Shown: positions 45,514-53,823, counted from the first letter of the stretch. The stretch is DNA of 64,000 bases from Methanomicrobia archaeon (GCA_030603445.1 JAUVXU010000003.1:62001-126000), one strand, 5' to 3'. A program made the numbers and translations. The notes: a model not told the origin generated them from the letters alone.

Positions 45514-45661
45514 GTTTCTGGTAACAGTCCCGACAATATACAGGTCTGCCTTCCGCTGGTACGAAAGGTACTTCGCACTCTTCGCCACAATCTGCGCAGG
45601 TTGCCTTGTGCATTTCGCGTGGCCCAAAACTTCGTCTATTGCTTCGATCATTGAATCCCAT
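45500..45661 (-). CDS. Small zinc-ribbon protein (CxxC...CxxC)
   Basis: 53 residues. Four cysteine-type zinc ligands are arranged as TCADCGEEC and VYCRDCY, with the framework EVPFVPAEGRPVYC, a zinc ribbon seen as small stand-alone proteins in many archaea. The N-terminus is basic (RSNRRSFGPRE), consistent with nucleic-acid binding, but the function is unknown. The ATG follows GAGGTGA by 9 nt. A longer frame on the same strand is only a shadow of it. Confidence 0.75.
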   Translation of the reverse strand: MGFNDRSNRRSFGPREMHKATCADCGEECEVPFVPAEGRPVYCRDCYQKHKKY

Positions 45662-46077
45662 GGATAATTCACCTCACTTCAAGTTTTCCCATATCAAATC
45701 TCACGGAAATACTCAAGAATTACAACAATCTAAAGCAATTCTCCCTGTATTATCTATGGGTATGACCAGATTTATTAGGTTAATGCTTTTTAAATCTTTC
45801 GGCCAAAGACAAGTTCAAGATATTTGAAATAAACAGTTTATAGCCTTCTTACTGATAAATAAAGGGGTATTTATCAATGAAAATATAATTTTCAGTTTTA
45901 TAATCTGACTTTAACACTTGTTTGAACTACTTCAATTCTTTTTTATGATTTTACTCTTTATTAGCCATTCTTTATCATAAAAGTATCTTCGTTACTGAAC
46001 ACTGTTCCTTACCTTAAGTTCGTTTTCCTTTTAAAGGGATGAATCTACCTATATGTATAACTTATGAGCTGAACCTT
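45662..46077. other. Intergenic region between divergent genes
   Basis: 416 AT-rich bases. Near the left end is the ribosome-binding site of the zinc-ribbon gene. At the right end TATATGTATAA (46050-46060) lies about 24 nt before the ATG at 46078 and is the likely promoter of the exported protein. I see no gene, tRNA or strong hairpin in the middle. Confidence 0.5.
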
Positions 46078-46551
46078 ATGAGAAAGATACTACTCGCATT
46101 CCTCATACTCCCCCTCATACTGGGAATTACGGCAACAGGTGCCTTTACATCCGTATCGGCGGACAGGGTTGCGAATATAACAGTAGCAGACGATACAAAT
46201 GCACTTCTAGCATTAACACCTTACAATGGGCCCAATGGAGCATATTTTGTTGACACTAACAATGATGGTGCGTATGAATTAAGGGTAGGCAATGCCGCCA
46301 CTGGACTTAACGTAGACTCCACCATTATTATAGAGAACATATTTGCCATAACAAACAATGGCACGCAAACTGTCACTGTAACTTTAACGGACATAGGTGC
46401 ATATAACGACCGAACAGACTTTGGGATAGTGGAAAATGGAGTAAGTCTAGGCGTAGGCCAGAGTGTTGTAGTATCACTACGCATCAATACAAATGGACTT
46501 AAAGAAGGAACGGAGCTGCTAGACTCCATCCTCATAAAAGCAGAAAAATAA
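46078..46551 (+). CDS. Exported DUF1102-like protein
   Basis: 157 residues from the ATG before RKILLAFLIL; the frame is open 13 codons further, but the TATA box position supports this start. The signal peptide is followed by GAFTSVSADRVANITVADD, typical of DUF1102/TasA-like archaeal surface proteins, then a beta-rich domain with NNGTQTVTVTLTD. Such proteins are exported and may form surface fibres. The stop lies 13 nt before a response-regulator gene. Confidence 0.75.
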   Translation: MRKILLAFLILPLILGITATGAFTSVSADRVANITVADDTNALLALTPYNGPNGAYFVDTNNDGAYELRVGNAATGLNVDSTIIIENIFAITNNGTQTVTVTLTDIGAYNDRTDFGIVENGVSLGVGQSVVVSLRINTNGLKEGTELLDSILIKAEK

Positions 46552-46564
46552 TGAGGAATAAGAC

Positions 46565-46975
46565 ATGATTTCATGCGGAATTGTATCCGTGGAAGATAAC
46601 AAGACCGATGCACTAGTTATTAAACGTACTTTAAAGCAATTAACTCATGAAAACGTTACTATCCTAAAAGATGGAAAAGAGGCACTTAATTTTTTCAATG
46701 ACAGCACAAAAACACCGTGCCTAATAATGCTTGATATCAATCTGCCACTATACAACGGATTAGAACTCTTGGAAAAAATCCGCAATATAGAACACCTGCG
46801 CTATACCCCAATTATTATCTTCTCCTCATCGCACCTGGATGAAGAAATAAAAGAAGCGTACAAACTCGGTGCAAACTGCTATGTTGCAAAACCAAGTTCT
46901 CATGAAAAACTCGAAGACTCTATCAAAGAGATATATAAGTTCTGGTTTAATATAGCAAAAATCACGAACAACTAA
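46565..46975 (+). CDS. Stand-alone response-regulator receiver domain
   Basis: 136 residues, a single receiver domain. The phosphoacceptor is D57 in IMLDINLP; other conserved residues are E10-D11 in SVEDNKTDA, S87 in IIIFSSS and K109 in VAKPS. The spacing and EDN start resemble Rcp1-like receivers that pair with phytochrome or hybrid kinases. No output domain and no kinase gene are present in the window. It may be co-transcribed with the exported DUF1102-like gene. Confidence 0.88.
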   Translation: MISCGIVSVEDNKTDALVIKRTLKQLTHENVTILKDGKEALNFFNDSTKTPCLIMLDINLPLYNGLELLEKIRNIEHLRYTPIIIFSSSHLDEEIKEAYKLGANCYVAKPSSHEKLEDSIKEIYKFWFNIAKITNN

Positions 46976-47080
46976 CGATTGTTACTAAAAATACACCAAT
47001 TATTTCCCCTTATTATTATAATGCACCAAAAACCAAACAATTAATAAGAATGAATATACTAAATAAATAAGGGTGTACAA

Positions 47081-47284
47081 GTGGAGGAAAATGAATTAGA
47101 TGCCAAGGAGAAGAAAATGTTTCTCCTAACTCCTGATGGAGCATTGAAAAATGTGACTTCTCAAGCCAAGATTACACGTTCACTCCTTAATTCGCCTTCC
47201 ATCGACAAGGAAGAATTTCTAAATGTTCTTGAAAATTTGATTAAGGAACTTGAGGAAGAACTATCTAAAAATCCTCAGAAATAG
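47081..47284 (+). CDS. Small acidic protein, unknown
   Basis: 67 residues from a GTG start with GGGTG six nt upstream. The sequence is charged and helical toward the end (LNVLENLIKELEEELSK). I recognise no family. It is the last gene before the integrated element. The ribosome-binding site and TATA-like AAATAAATA upstream support a real gene, but the length makes this only moderate. Confidence 0.5.
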   Translation: MEENELDAKEKKMFLLTPDGALKNVTSQAKITRSLLNSPSIDKEEFLNVLENLIKELEEELSKNPQK

Positions 47285-47419
47285 GCAGGCACGCACATTA
47301 TAAAACACAGATCCACAACCCCAAGTGGAGTGAACATTTCTCTTGTGTCGAATTAGATTTTTTTTATGATATAATGGATAATTAATGGGGAAGATAGGAA
47401 ATACAGCTTTTGCCTAAAT

Positions 47420-47487
47420 AAAAGAAAGTAATGGCGCCGAGGTAGGGATTTGAACCCTAGCTCCCCGGAGGGGAACTGGCTCTCAAG
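47420..47487 (-). repeat. Left attachment repeat: detached 3' half of tRNA-Ser
   Basis: The 68 bases match 50713-50780 exactly. They hold the anticodon 3' side, variable arm, T arm, acceptor 3' strand and encoded CCA, plus 12 flanking nt. The identity stops at 47488, inside the anticodon loop. It is not a functional tRNA because the 5' half is absent. Confidence 0.9.
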
Positions 47488-47493
47488 ACCCTC

Positions 47494-47599
47494 CTAGGGG
47501 TATTCTTCCTCGCCCATGCCATTCCACTGATTCGGTTTTGTACTCCTTACTAACGGAGAACTAATATTTAATATTTTACGAAATTGGCCTTTCGCCATT
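47494..47599 (-). CDS. Possible 34-residue leaderless small protein in the element
   Basis: The frame starts MAKGQFRKILN and ends just before the left attachment repeat. A TATA-like GGTTATTTATAC (47624-47635) lies about 30 nt upstream of the ATG, which is the leaderless spacing used elsewhere here. I recognise no domain. With so short a frame, chance is a real possibility. Confidence 0.22.
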
Positions 47600-47917
47600 G
47601 CACAATGTATCCGTGGACACTTGTATAAATAACCCTTTGCACACATATCTAAACAAACATTGGTCCTTCCAATGTTCTTCCTCCTACAGGGCCCCGGGCC
47701 CACCTTTTCAGAGGGTGACTATGACAAAGGAAAAGATACTGTCCGCGTGCTGGCTGCTCGTCATGTCGCAAGAATAGTGATGATTATTTTTCATATAATT
47801 GATTAATTATATGATTTAATTCAAAATAATTCCAATAGTATGAATATTAATCAAAAATATAGTAATATCAGGCGGTATGTTTATATCTAGGTATTGCGAT
47901 ATTGTTCCAGTGATACC
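47600..47917. other. Element region without a supported gene
   Basis: About 320 bases. The left part holds the minus-strand TATA-like box at 47624-47635. A GC-rich patch (about 47690-47770) contains an 18-codon frame starting ATGACAAAG with GAGGGTG upstream, too short to call and possibly a gene remnant. The right part is AT-rich and contains TTTATATCT (47879-47887), the best promoter candidate for the exported protein. Confidence 0.4.
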
Positions 47918-49141
47918 ATGAAAAGGAAATACATCTGCATACCAGTGATGGTATTGATGATATGTGCACTCTTCCCGGGGATGATGATCTCCGGGGACTG
48001 TGAAAGCTGCAGTACTGAAGATGTCACGCCGTATACCTCCCAGTATCTGCGTGAATCAAGTCTCGAAACCGACGAAATGCTTGATACACTGTTTCAGAAT
48101 ATTTCTAAGAAAACAGAATTACTCACTGAGATGCTCAAAAACGTACCATCCAAAGAAGATGAAGAGCTTTCCTCACTAATAGACGATTTCTACACAGATT
48201 ACATATACTATCTTCATTACAATTACCAGAAAGCGACTCTAGAAACAGTAAGTGCAATGACAAGTGAGAGTAACAATTACTTGCTTATAAATGAGATAGA
48301 CAAGCAGATAGAACGCTCCGAACTGGAGATGGCATTTCTGCAATACGAAAATTTGACACGTGAAGTTGATGCGCAGTATGATATTCTGAGATTATACTAT
48401 GCCCCTACAGAGGACACACAGGTCGAGTATGGAGTAGTGTTTGATAACATTCTTTTCCTTTACAAAGAACTAACGAACCTTAATACACGTTATGCCAGAC
48501 TCATGACGGAGTATAATATTTCACTACAAGCAGAAAAACAAGAAATACTTATGAGATCTCTGGTAATATGCGACACTCCTGGAACTGGCGATAGCTTGCA
48601 AAGTTACCAACAATATTACATGGCAAGTTTTGCTTGGGTAAAAGCGTGGGTTGGTGTGTATAGCAGCCAGGTCCCAAACACAGATTATTTCATAGGGGAA
48701 TTTTGTACTGGCACTAAAAACACGCTGGACGGGTACCTTGCTATCGCAAATGATGAGTATGATCCATGGAATGTTGGGTCCATTCAGGTAAAATACTTCT
48801 TCATAGCCAATCAGAGCACACACCAGCATAATGCTATTTACGAGGGGAATAGGTCGAACTATAACCTTAATGGCAACTATTCTATTGGGGGGAGGCAGGT
48901 GTCTTTTACAAATGGCACAGGATGGACATATGGCGTTTCATATGACGGCTCCAGCACGCCATCAAATGGGAACTATCGCTTCTACGTAAACGCGGATTGG
49001 TTTATTACGTACCAGGCCTGCTGCATACCGTCTTGGCCCCCCGATAATACAATATATCCCCAATGGTGCAATAAACACTGCGGCGGCTGCTTTGCATGCG
49101 ATGATGGCGCGGACCAGAACTTTATTATTGATGAACCCTAA
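47918..49141 (+). CDS. Exported protein with helical domain and Cys-rich C-terminus, element cargo
   Basis: 407 residues from the ATG before KRKYICIPVM; a TTG eight codons earlier is also in frame. A signal peptide (about 1-25) is followed by about 200 helical, coiled-coil-like residues (LETDEMLDTLFQNISKKTELL and similar). The C-terminal half is beta-like with several possible N-glycosylation sites and ends in a Cys cluster (ACC, WCNKHCGGCFAC). I do not recognise the family. The stop overlaps the ATG of the lipoprotein gene by one base, so the two are translated as a pair. They are the only intact genes of the element. Confidence 0.7.
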   Translation: MKRKYICIPVMVLMICALFPGMMISGDCESCSTEDVTPYTSQYLRESSLETDEMLDTLFQNISKKTELLTEMLKNVPSKEDEELSSLIDDFYTDYIYYLHYNYQKATLETVSAMTSESNNYLLINEIDKQIERSELEMAFLQYENLTREVDAQYDILRLYYAPTEDTQVEYGVVFDNILFLYKELTNLNTRYARLMTEYNISLQAEKQEILMRSLVICDTPGTGDSLQSYQQYYMASFAWVKAWVGVYSSQVPNTDYFIGEFCTGTKNTLDGYLAIANDEYDPWNVGSIQVKYFFIANQSTHQHNAIYEGNRSNYNLNGNYSIGGRQVSFTNGTGWTYGVSYDGSSTPSNGNYRFYVNADWFITYQACCIPSWPPDNTIYPQWCNKHCGGCFACDDGADQNFIIDEP

Positions 49142-49866
49142 TGGCATATGGCTGTGATATAATAAAGAATAATCCTTGGCACACCATTCTGACACTGTCC
49201 CTCCTTTACTGCATAATGTGCAGTGGTTGCATAACAGACAAGGGCAACGAAGAAACAATACCTCCGACAACGACAGTAGCGCCGACCACGGTACACACCC
49301 TGCCAATATACGCGTCCTTCCTGCAGGAGAAGATGGCGGAGTCGGAGGCCGCTTACGAGGCAGCATCGGCGGAATGGCAAAGAACCCTCGAGGCGTTCCT
49401 AGCCCTGGCGGGGTCGCCGGATTCGGGGCAGGACGATCTATATCAAGCGTACACAGACTACGATGCGGCGTTACGGGAATACGAGCGCGTGCTGCAGGAA
49501 TACTGCCGCAGGTCGATACTGACCGAGTACACCATCATCATCGAGGGAGACCTGCTGGCGCTGAAGAAGGAGACGATCCCTTTCAGTAGCCCGACCGGGA
49601 TGACCTACACCTACGGGGTGCTGAACATGGGAGCTGAAGAATATATGGTCCACACAAGCGATATGGAGTTTCTTATCATGAGTGGCATTGGGGGGCAGGA
49701 ATCTCGCCAGGAGCTCCTTGAGGCTATCGAAAGGATGGAGGAGTTCCTTCCAGAATACCACGACATGATCATAGGGTACGTTTACGGCAAACTGAACAAG
49801 GTTTTGGTCTGTCAATCGGTCTACTCGGACATCCTGGAATACGGTTGCGACATCGGCTACATCTAA
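49141..49866 (+). CDS. Lipoprotein with coiled coil, element cargo
   Basis: 241 residues. A signal segment ends in a lipobox-like IMCSGC (about Cys30), then a Thr/Pro linker, a coiled-coil-like helical region (about 60-125: LQEKMAESEAAYEAASAEW, YDAALREYERVLQEYCRR) and a mixed C-terminal domain. No family is recognised. It shares the signal-lipobox-Thr/Pro-linker layout with the thioredoxin lipoprotein at 14934, but not its sequence. The middle of the gene is GC-rich while both ends are not, suggesting mosaic origin. It overlaps the upstream exported gene by one base. Confidence 0.68.
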   Translation: MAYGCDIIKNNPWHTILTLSLLYCIMCSGCITDKGNEETIPPTTTVAPTTVHTLPIYASFLQEKMAESEAAYEAASAEWQRTLEAFLALAGSPDSGQDDLYQAYTDYDAALREYERVLQEYCRRSILTEYTIIIEGDLLALKKETIPFSSPTGMTYTYGVLNMGAEEYMVHTSDMEFLIMSGIGGQESRQELLEAIERMEEFLPEYHDMIIGYVYGKLNKVLVCQSVYSDILEYGCDIGYI

Positions 49867-49921
49867 TCCCGCAAGAAGCAAGACCCCCAGCCCTTTTCTT
49901 TTTCTTCCCTTTTTTTTACCA

Positions 49922-50669
49922 TCAACATCTGCAGAACTGTCTAGCCTGTCCCTTGCACGAAGCCATCTTCGGCCTCTTCATGTGGGCCTTCCTGGCGTAC
50001 TTCTTGACTAGCGCCCCCATGCTGTTGGGGGACATCTTGTTGCCCCTGCTCGAGGTGAAGAAATAGTCGTGCTCCGCATCGGGGCGGCGGCGGAGCCACT
50101 GGGCTAAGGCATCGGCGGCGTCCTTGTGGAGGATGCAGTCCGCCTCGGTATGGGGGTCTTGCTGCCGTGCACGGTGAGGACGCGCTCCTCCAGATTGAGA
50201 TCTTATACCCTGATGTTTGTGACCTCCGTCCGGCGAAGCCCGCCGTACAGCATGAGGCACAGCATGAGGCACAGCATGGCGTAGTCCCGTATCGAGTCGC
50301 ACGCGTACAGGAGCCTCGTCGCCTCTATCTCCGTGAGATACGTCACGCCGAGGTATCGGTCGGCGGCTTGATGTCCGGGGGATCGATGTCAGCGTATCCG
50401 CAGTAGTGCTTCACTGTCTTGCAGTAGTTGCGCAGCCTTGATGCCGACCTATCATTGTCGAGGAGATGGGAATATACGGCGAGGAGATCCTCAGCGGAAG
50501 GGAAGGGCGTCCCAGCTCGCCTGGCTATGAACAGGTAATCCTTCCTCAACCATTCGCAGTATGTCTTGGAAAGCCCTTTTGCCCTCAGGTGGGAATAAAA
50601 TTTATCGGAGAACGTAATAAGGTCTGATTTCATGGGTACTAGCCTCCCGAGCCAGTGTTCATATTTCAT
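49922..50669 (-). pseudogene. Decayed tyrosine recombinase (integrase)
   Basis: The first 108 codons (50669 to 50343) give an N-terminal SAM-like core-binding domain (FSDKFYSHLRAKGLSKTYCEWL). A frame change then opens YLTEIEATRLLYACD followed by YGGLRRTEVTNIRV with the first catalytic Arg, but a TAA stop comes directly after, and another frame change is needed to reach DCILHKDAADALAQW. A 12-bp tandem duplication (two copies of the LCLM codons) lies just before the Arg motif. The frame ends at 49922 with no HxxR box and no catalytic Tyr. It is therefore not a working enzyme. Its 5' end is 56 nt from the tRNA, as expected for the element's own integrase. Confidence 0.82.
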
Positions 50670-50712
50670 TAGGATATTATTACGGAAAACTAAAATAATG
50701 CCATATTTTCAC

Positions 50713-50780
50713 AAAAGAAAGTAATGGCGCCGAGGTAGGGATTTGAACCCTAGCTCCCCGGAGGGGAACTGGCTCTCAAG
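50713..50780 (-). repeat. Right attachment repeat within tRNA-Ser
   Basis: Exact copy of 47420-47487. It covers the tRNA from the anticodon loop to the 3' end and 12 nt past the CCA. Bases differ from 50781 onward, which marks the crossover side within the anticodon stem-loop. Confidence 0.9.
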
Positions 50781-50814
50781 GCCAGCGCGTTTGTCCGAGC
50801 TCTGCCACCTCGGC
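50725..50814 (-). tRNA. tRNA-Ser (anticodon UGA)
   Basis: On the minus strand the acceptor arms GCCGAGG and CCTCGGC pair fully, followed by discriminator G and an encoded CCA. The anticodon stem CTGGC/GCCAG encloses CTTGAGA, giving anticodon UGA for the UCA codon. The long variable arm (TCCCC/GGGGA) is that of a class II tRNA, and the T loop is GGGTTCAAATCCC. No intron is needed to fold it. The 3' half is the attachment site of the neighbouring element. Confidence 0.95.
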
Positions 50815-50853
50815 ATGAGGCATTCTCATTTAATACAATCCCTTATAAAAAAC

Positions 50854-51429
50854 TTACCATGTAACAGAGGCATCTGGTTTCTTGCCTGCAAGCCATAGCA
50901 TATATTCTGTTTTGCAGGCCGATTCCAAAACAGAAGTGTAGGAAAGGGCATCCTCTAATAGCTTAGCATGAACAAAAGATCCATGGCCTTTGAGTATTAT
51001 CCCCTTATAATCACGTAATGCCTCAGATACCTTCTCAGCAGATTCATCACTTCCCACACCCAACTTAGCGCTCACAACAGGTATCTTATGAAAGAAGTAA
51101 GAACCTTCAACATTACGTGGAACTATCTCGCTGCATAACATTGACATTGCAACAGCATATGGCGGATGCGCATGCACTATTGCAAGGGCCGGCGTCTTCT
51201 TGTAGATAGCCCGATGCACCTTTAGCTCAGTACTTGCCAGCAGCACCCCGCTATCATCCTCATGCACGCCTGTTTCTATAATGTCTTCTGATCGAAGATC
51301 ACCAACAATTGAGCCACGCCTAGTGATAAAAATACGATCCCCAGATCTGATAGAAAGATTGCCTGAGTGGGAACCTACAATGCCCAACCCGAAAAGAATC
51401 TTTCCTATACGCCTGAATTCCTCATACAT
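50854..51429 (-). CDS. Class II aldolase (L-fuculose-phosphate aldolase-like)
   Basis: 191 residues. The active-site pattern of FucA-type zinc aldolases is complete: SGNLSIRSGDRI near the N-terminus, STELKVH with the catalytic Glu (about residue 67), VHAHPPYAVA with two zinc His, and KGHGSFVHA with the third. It would cleave a sugar phosphate to dihydroxyacetone phosphate and an aldehyde. The first 8 nt overlap the end of the aldehyde:ferredoxin oxidoreductase gene, so the aldehyde formed may have been the oxidoreductase substrate; that link is inference. Confidence 0.88.
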   Translation of the reverse strand: MYEEFRRIGKILFGLGIVGSHSGNLSIRSGDRIFITRRGSIVGDLRSEDIIETGVHEDDSGVLLASTELKVHRAIYKKTPALAIVHAHPPYAVAMSMLCSEIVPRNVEGSYFFHKIPVVSAKLGVGSDESAEKVSEALRDYKGIILKGHGSFVHAKLLEDALSYTSVLESACKTEYMLWLAGKKPDASVTW

Positions 51430-53195
51430 TTTCCAACCCCAGTTCCTTCAATTTATATTTTAATGGCCGCCCCTTCTCATCCCAACCGCGTGACTTGTAA
51501 TAGTCTTGAAGCATCTCATCAAGCCTGCATACCTGCCCCTTTGCCGGGCCAGAGGATATTGGTTCAGATGTGAGACGCGATGGGAGTGTGTCATCCTCAT
51601 GGGTGAAACCAGCCTTGTTATTGAACAATCGCTCCAAATTCCATATACGTTCCCCAACTTTTATGAAATCGTTCTCTGAATATTCAACACCCGTAACACT
51701 AGAAAGCATGCGCGAATAGTATTCCTCTGAAAGGGAAAATGAAGTAAAACGGCACAATGCAAGGCTATCAACAGCTGCATTTATGTTTTCTAATACTACC
51801 TCAAGTGATACCTTTTCCTTGGTAAGTGCCCTATCAAGCAATTTTGGTATTCCCAAAATCTCTGATGCAAGGATATATGAGCGCAGATGGCATGCCCCCC
51901 TATTAGATACGGGCGTATGCAAGCCCCATTCCTTGTGCCCCTCGCGGATCGTAGGCCGGCATCTCAAGACCTTTTACCTGCATAGCTAGCTCCGGCCTGC
52001 CAGCAGCCTCTGCAAGCCTCTTAGACCCATTTGCCAGCGAATCACCAAATCCGTCACGATAAGCTATTTTTCTTATAATATCGTGCATGCCTTTTTCCCC
52101 AAATCGGATGCCCTCTGAAAGGCATCCTTTCTCACATAGTTCCATAGAGCATGCAATTGTAGAGCCACATGTGATGGTATCAAGCCCAAGATCGTTGCAT
52201 AGCTTGTTAGACATTGCTATGTGGTTCAGATCAAATATCCCGCAGTCTGGGCCAAGTGCCCATAACGACTCATATTCTGGACCTCGTGATATCACGCCGT
52301 TGGCATTTGTCGTGCGGTCGCACTGTATACTGCATGCAAGGCATGCCTTACGCTTCTTAAGTATTGTATTTGTTATAGTCTCTCCAGAAATCATATCTGC
52401 CTTATCTGTTTGTGAGTATTGGTAATTGTAATTTGGAAAAATACCCATGGTATTGATTATATTGACAAGTATCGCAGTGCCAAACACTTTGAGGCCAATA
52501 GAAGTTATAGGATTTGCCTCAAGCAGTTTTCGTGACTGATCACATACGAACTTGAGCTGCTCCTTATCTGCAACCGTTGTACGTCTTTTACCTTTAACCA
52601 CTATTGCCTTAATGTTTTTTGTACCCATTACAGCTCCAAGGCCCCCTCTTCCGAAGACGCGAAAATCGTCTGTGGATATCGTAGAAAACAGTACTTTGTT
52701 CTCCCCGGCAGGACCTATGGTCAATATGCCTACACCTTTGCCATACTTGGTCTTGAGTTTGGTAGCAGTAGTAGGGATATCACATCCCCAAAGCATTTTA
52801 GCACTATCAAACGTAACACCATTTTCATCAATGACAAGCACGCTTGGACTTTGGCAAGAACCAATCAGGCATACAGCATCTATACCGCATGCTTTAGCCT
52901 TTCCGGCAAAGAACCCGCCACAATTTGCATCAAAAATAGTATTAGTGAGGGGGGATTTTGAAACTGCAGAGAATCGGCCAGATGTAGGAGCAATTGTTCC
53001 TGTAAGTGGCCCGAAAGAAAAGATTAGAGGGCATTTTGGGCTAAATGGATTAATAGATTGTGAAGCTCGTTCATAGAACAAACGCACCCCAAGGCCACGA
53101 CCCCCAATGTAATCATAAAGAAAAGGTGTATCTATGTAAGTAGCAGCCTTATCTGACAAAGAAATGTCAAGAAGCCTGCCTGTCCAGCCATGCAT
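51422..53195 (-). pseudogene. Aldehyde:ferredoxin oxidoreductase, broken by one frameshift
   Basis: Two overlapping frames together give a complete tungstopterin AOR. The first (53195 to 51903) has GGRGLGVRLFYERA, the FGPLTGT segment and the cluster motif CLACSIQC (about residue 285). It ends shortly after MPAYDPRGAQGMGLAYA. The second frame continues with SNRGACHLRSYILA and carries the fourth cluster Cys in LALCRFTSF (about residue 481). Removing one base from the CCC run (GGG at 51911-51913 on the plus strand) restores GLAYAVSNRGACHL. The cause may be mutation, assembly error or programmed shifting. GGGTGAG precedes the ATG. UPF0147 is 16 nt upstream and the aldolase overlaps downstream. 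Confidence 0.85.
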
Positions 53196-53211
53196 AGACT
53201 CACCCATTACA

Positions 53212-53463
53212 TTATTCTATTTTTTCAAGTTCGCTCAAAACTTCCCAAATTACAGTCCTTGTATGCATCGGCATGTTCGGATCGTTTGATATTTCGTCAA
53301 GAAGCTCAATAGCCGAATATGCCTTTACTTTGTCTTCAACATCTTTTTGGCGCAACTGCTCTACTGCATTTGATGCTGCTCTTCTAATATTTCTAGGTAC
53401 CATTGTATCAGATACCACATAATTTTGTAAATAATCAATTAGATTCTGTATTTTATCGCTCAT
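53212..53463 (-). CDS. UPF0147 family small protein
   Basis: 83 residues from the ATG before SDKIQNLIDYLQ, with GAGGTGAG six nt upstream; the frame runs 17 codons further but lacks that signal. The phrases VPRNIRRAASNAVEQL and LLDEISNDPNMPMHTRTVIWEVLSELE are diagnostic of UPF0147, an all-helical archaeal family of unknown function. It lies 16 nt before the AOR gene on the same strand. Confidence 0.9.
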   Translation of the reverse strand: MSDKIQNLIDYLQNYVVSDTMVPRNIRRAASNAVEQLRQKDVEDKVKAYSAIELLDEISNDPNMPMHTRTVIWEVLSELEKIE

Positions 53464-53598
53464 GTTCTCACCTCTTTCCAGAGATTTCTCTCTTCCCTTC
53501 AAATATGTTAGCAACTATTGCATATATGGTCTAGAGAAAGGTTATTATACGTGATACAATACACTTATATATAAATTCTTTGCATGGAAATTGATAAT

Positions 53599-53823
53599 AT
53601 GTACGTGAAAGTATATGACATTATAAAGGCAGAAAATAGGCCTATGACCAAAGAAGAGATCGCACAAAAATCAAATATGTCTATTCCCAAGGTAACAATT
53701 AATCTTCTGCGCCTAAAGGAAGAAGGAAAGATAGAGGGCAAAGGGCACGAAGGCACAATCCTGTGGAATCTCAAAGAAGAGAACGAGATCGATAAGAAGT
53801 TTAAGAAGCTCGCTCGAGATTAG
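53599..53823 (+). CDS. Small winged-helix DNA-binding protein
   Basis: 74 residues from the ATG at 53599. The first in-frame ATG at 53584 is only about 14 nt from the TATA box TTATATATAAA (53565-53575), while 53599 is about 29 nt away, the usual leaderless distance here. The core MTKEEIAQKSNMSIPKVTINLLRLKEEGKIEGKG is a winged helix-turn-helix. There is no effector domain. It converges with the ArsR-like gene, whose end it overlaps by 4 nt. Confidence 0.72.
   Translation: MYVKVYDIIKAENRPMTKEEIAQKSNMSIPKVTINLLRLKEEGKIEGKGHEGTILWNLKEENEIDKKFKKLARD

Larger units (their letters stand above)
47420..50780. mobile_element. Integrated element in tRNA-Ser(UGA), about 3.3 kb, with decayed integrase
   Basis: Two perfect 68-bp direct repeats (47420-47487 and 50713-50780) flank the segment. 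The right copy is the 3' half of an intact tRNA-Ser gene plus 12 nt beyond it; the left copy is the same half alone. This is the result of tyrosine recombinase integration with crossover in the anticodon stem-loop. Inside are a degenerate recombinase next to the tRNA, an exported 407-residue protein and a lipoprotein. The DNA from about 49,310 to 50,640 is visibly more GC-rich than the rest of the window. No replication gene is seen, so it may be a remnant or a very small satellite. Confidence 0.85.

Noticed and set aside
45487-45672. 61-residue minus-strand frame
   Set aside because: It covers the same bases as the zinc-ribbon gene in another frame and shows no domain, while the other frame has all four zinc cysteines and a ribosome site.
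47420-47487. A second tRNA-Ser gene
   Set aside because: Only the 3' half is present; the 5' acceptor strand, D arm and anticodon 5' stem are missing, so it is an attachment-site copy and not a tRNA.
47720-47776. 18-codon frame in the element after GAGGGTG
   Set aside because: It is too short and has no recognisable sequence, although it may be a gene remnant.
49176-49589. 137-residue frame rich in Gly and Arg inside the lipoprotein gene
   Set aside because: It is a shadow in the GC-rich part of the lipoprotein gene, without a start signal of its own.
51422-53195. Two separate genes instead of one broken AOR
   Set aside because: The two frames are contiguous pieces of one family, and a one-base change joins them at the conserved SNRGACHL segment.
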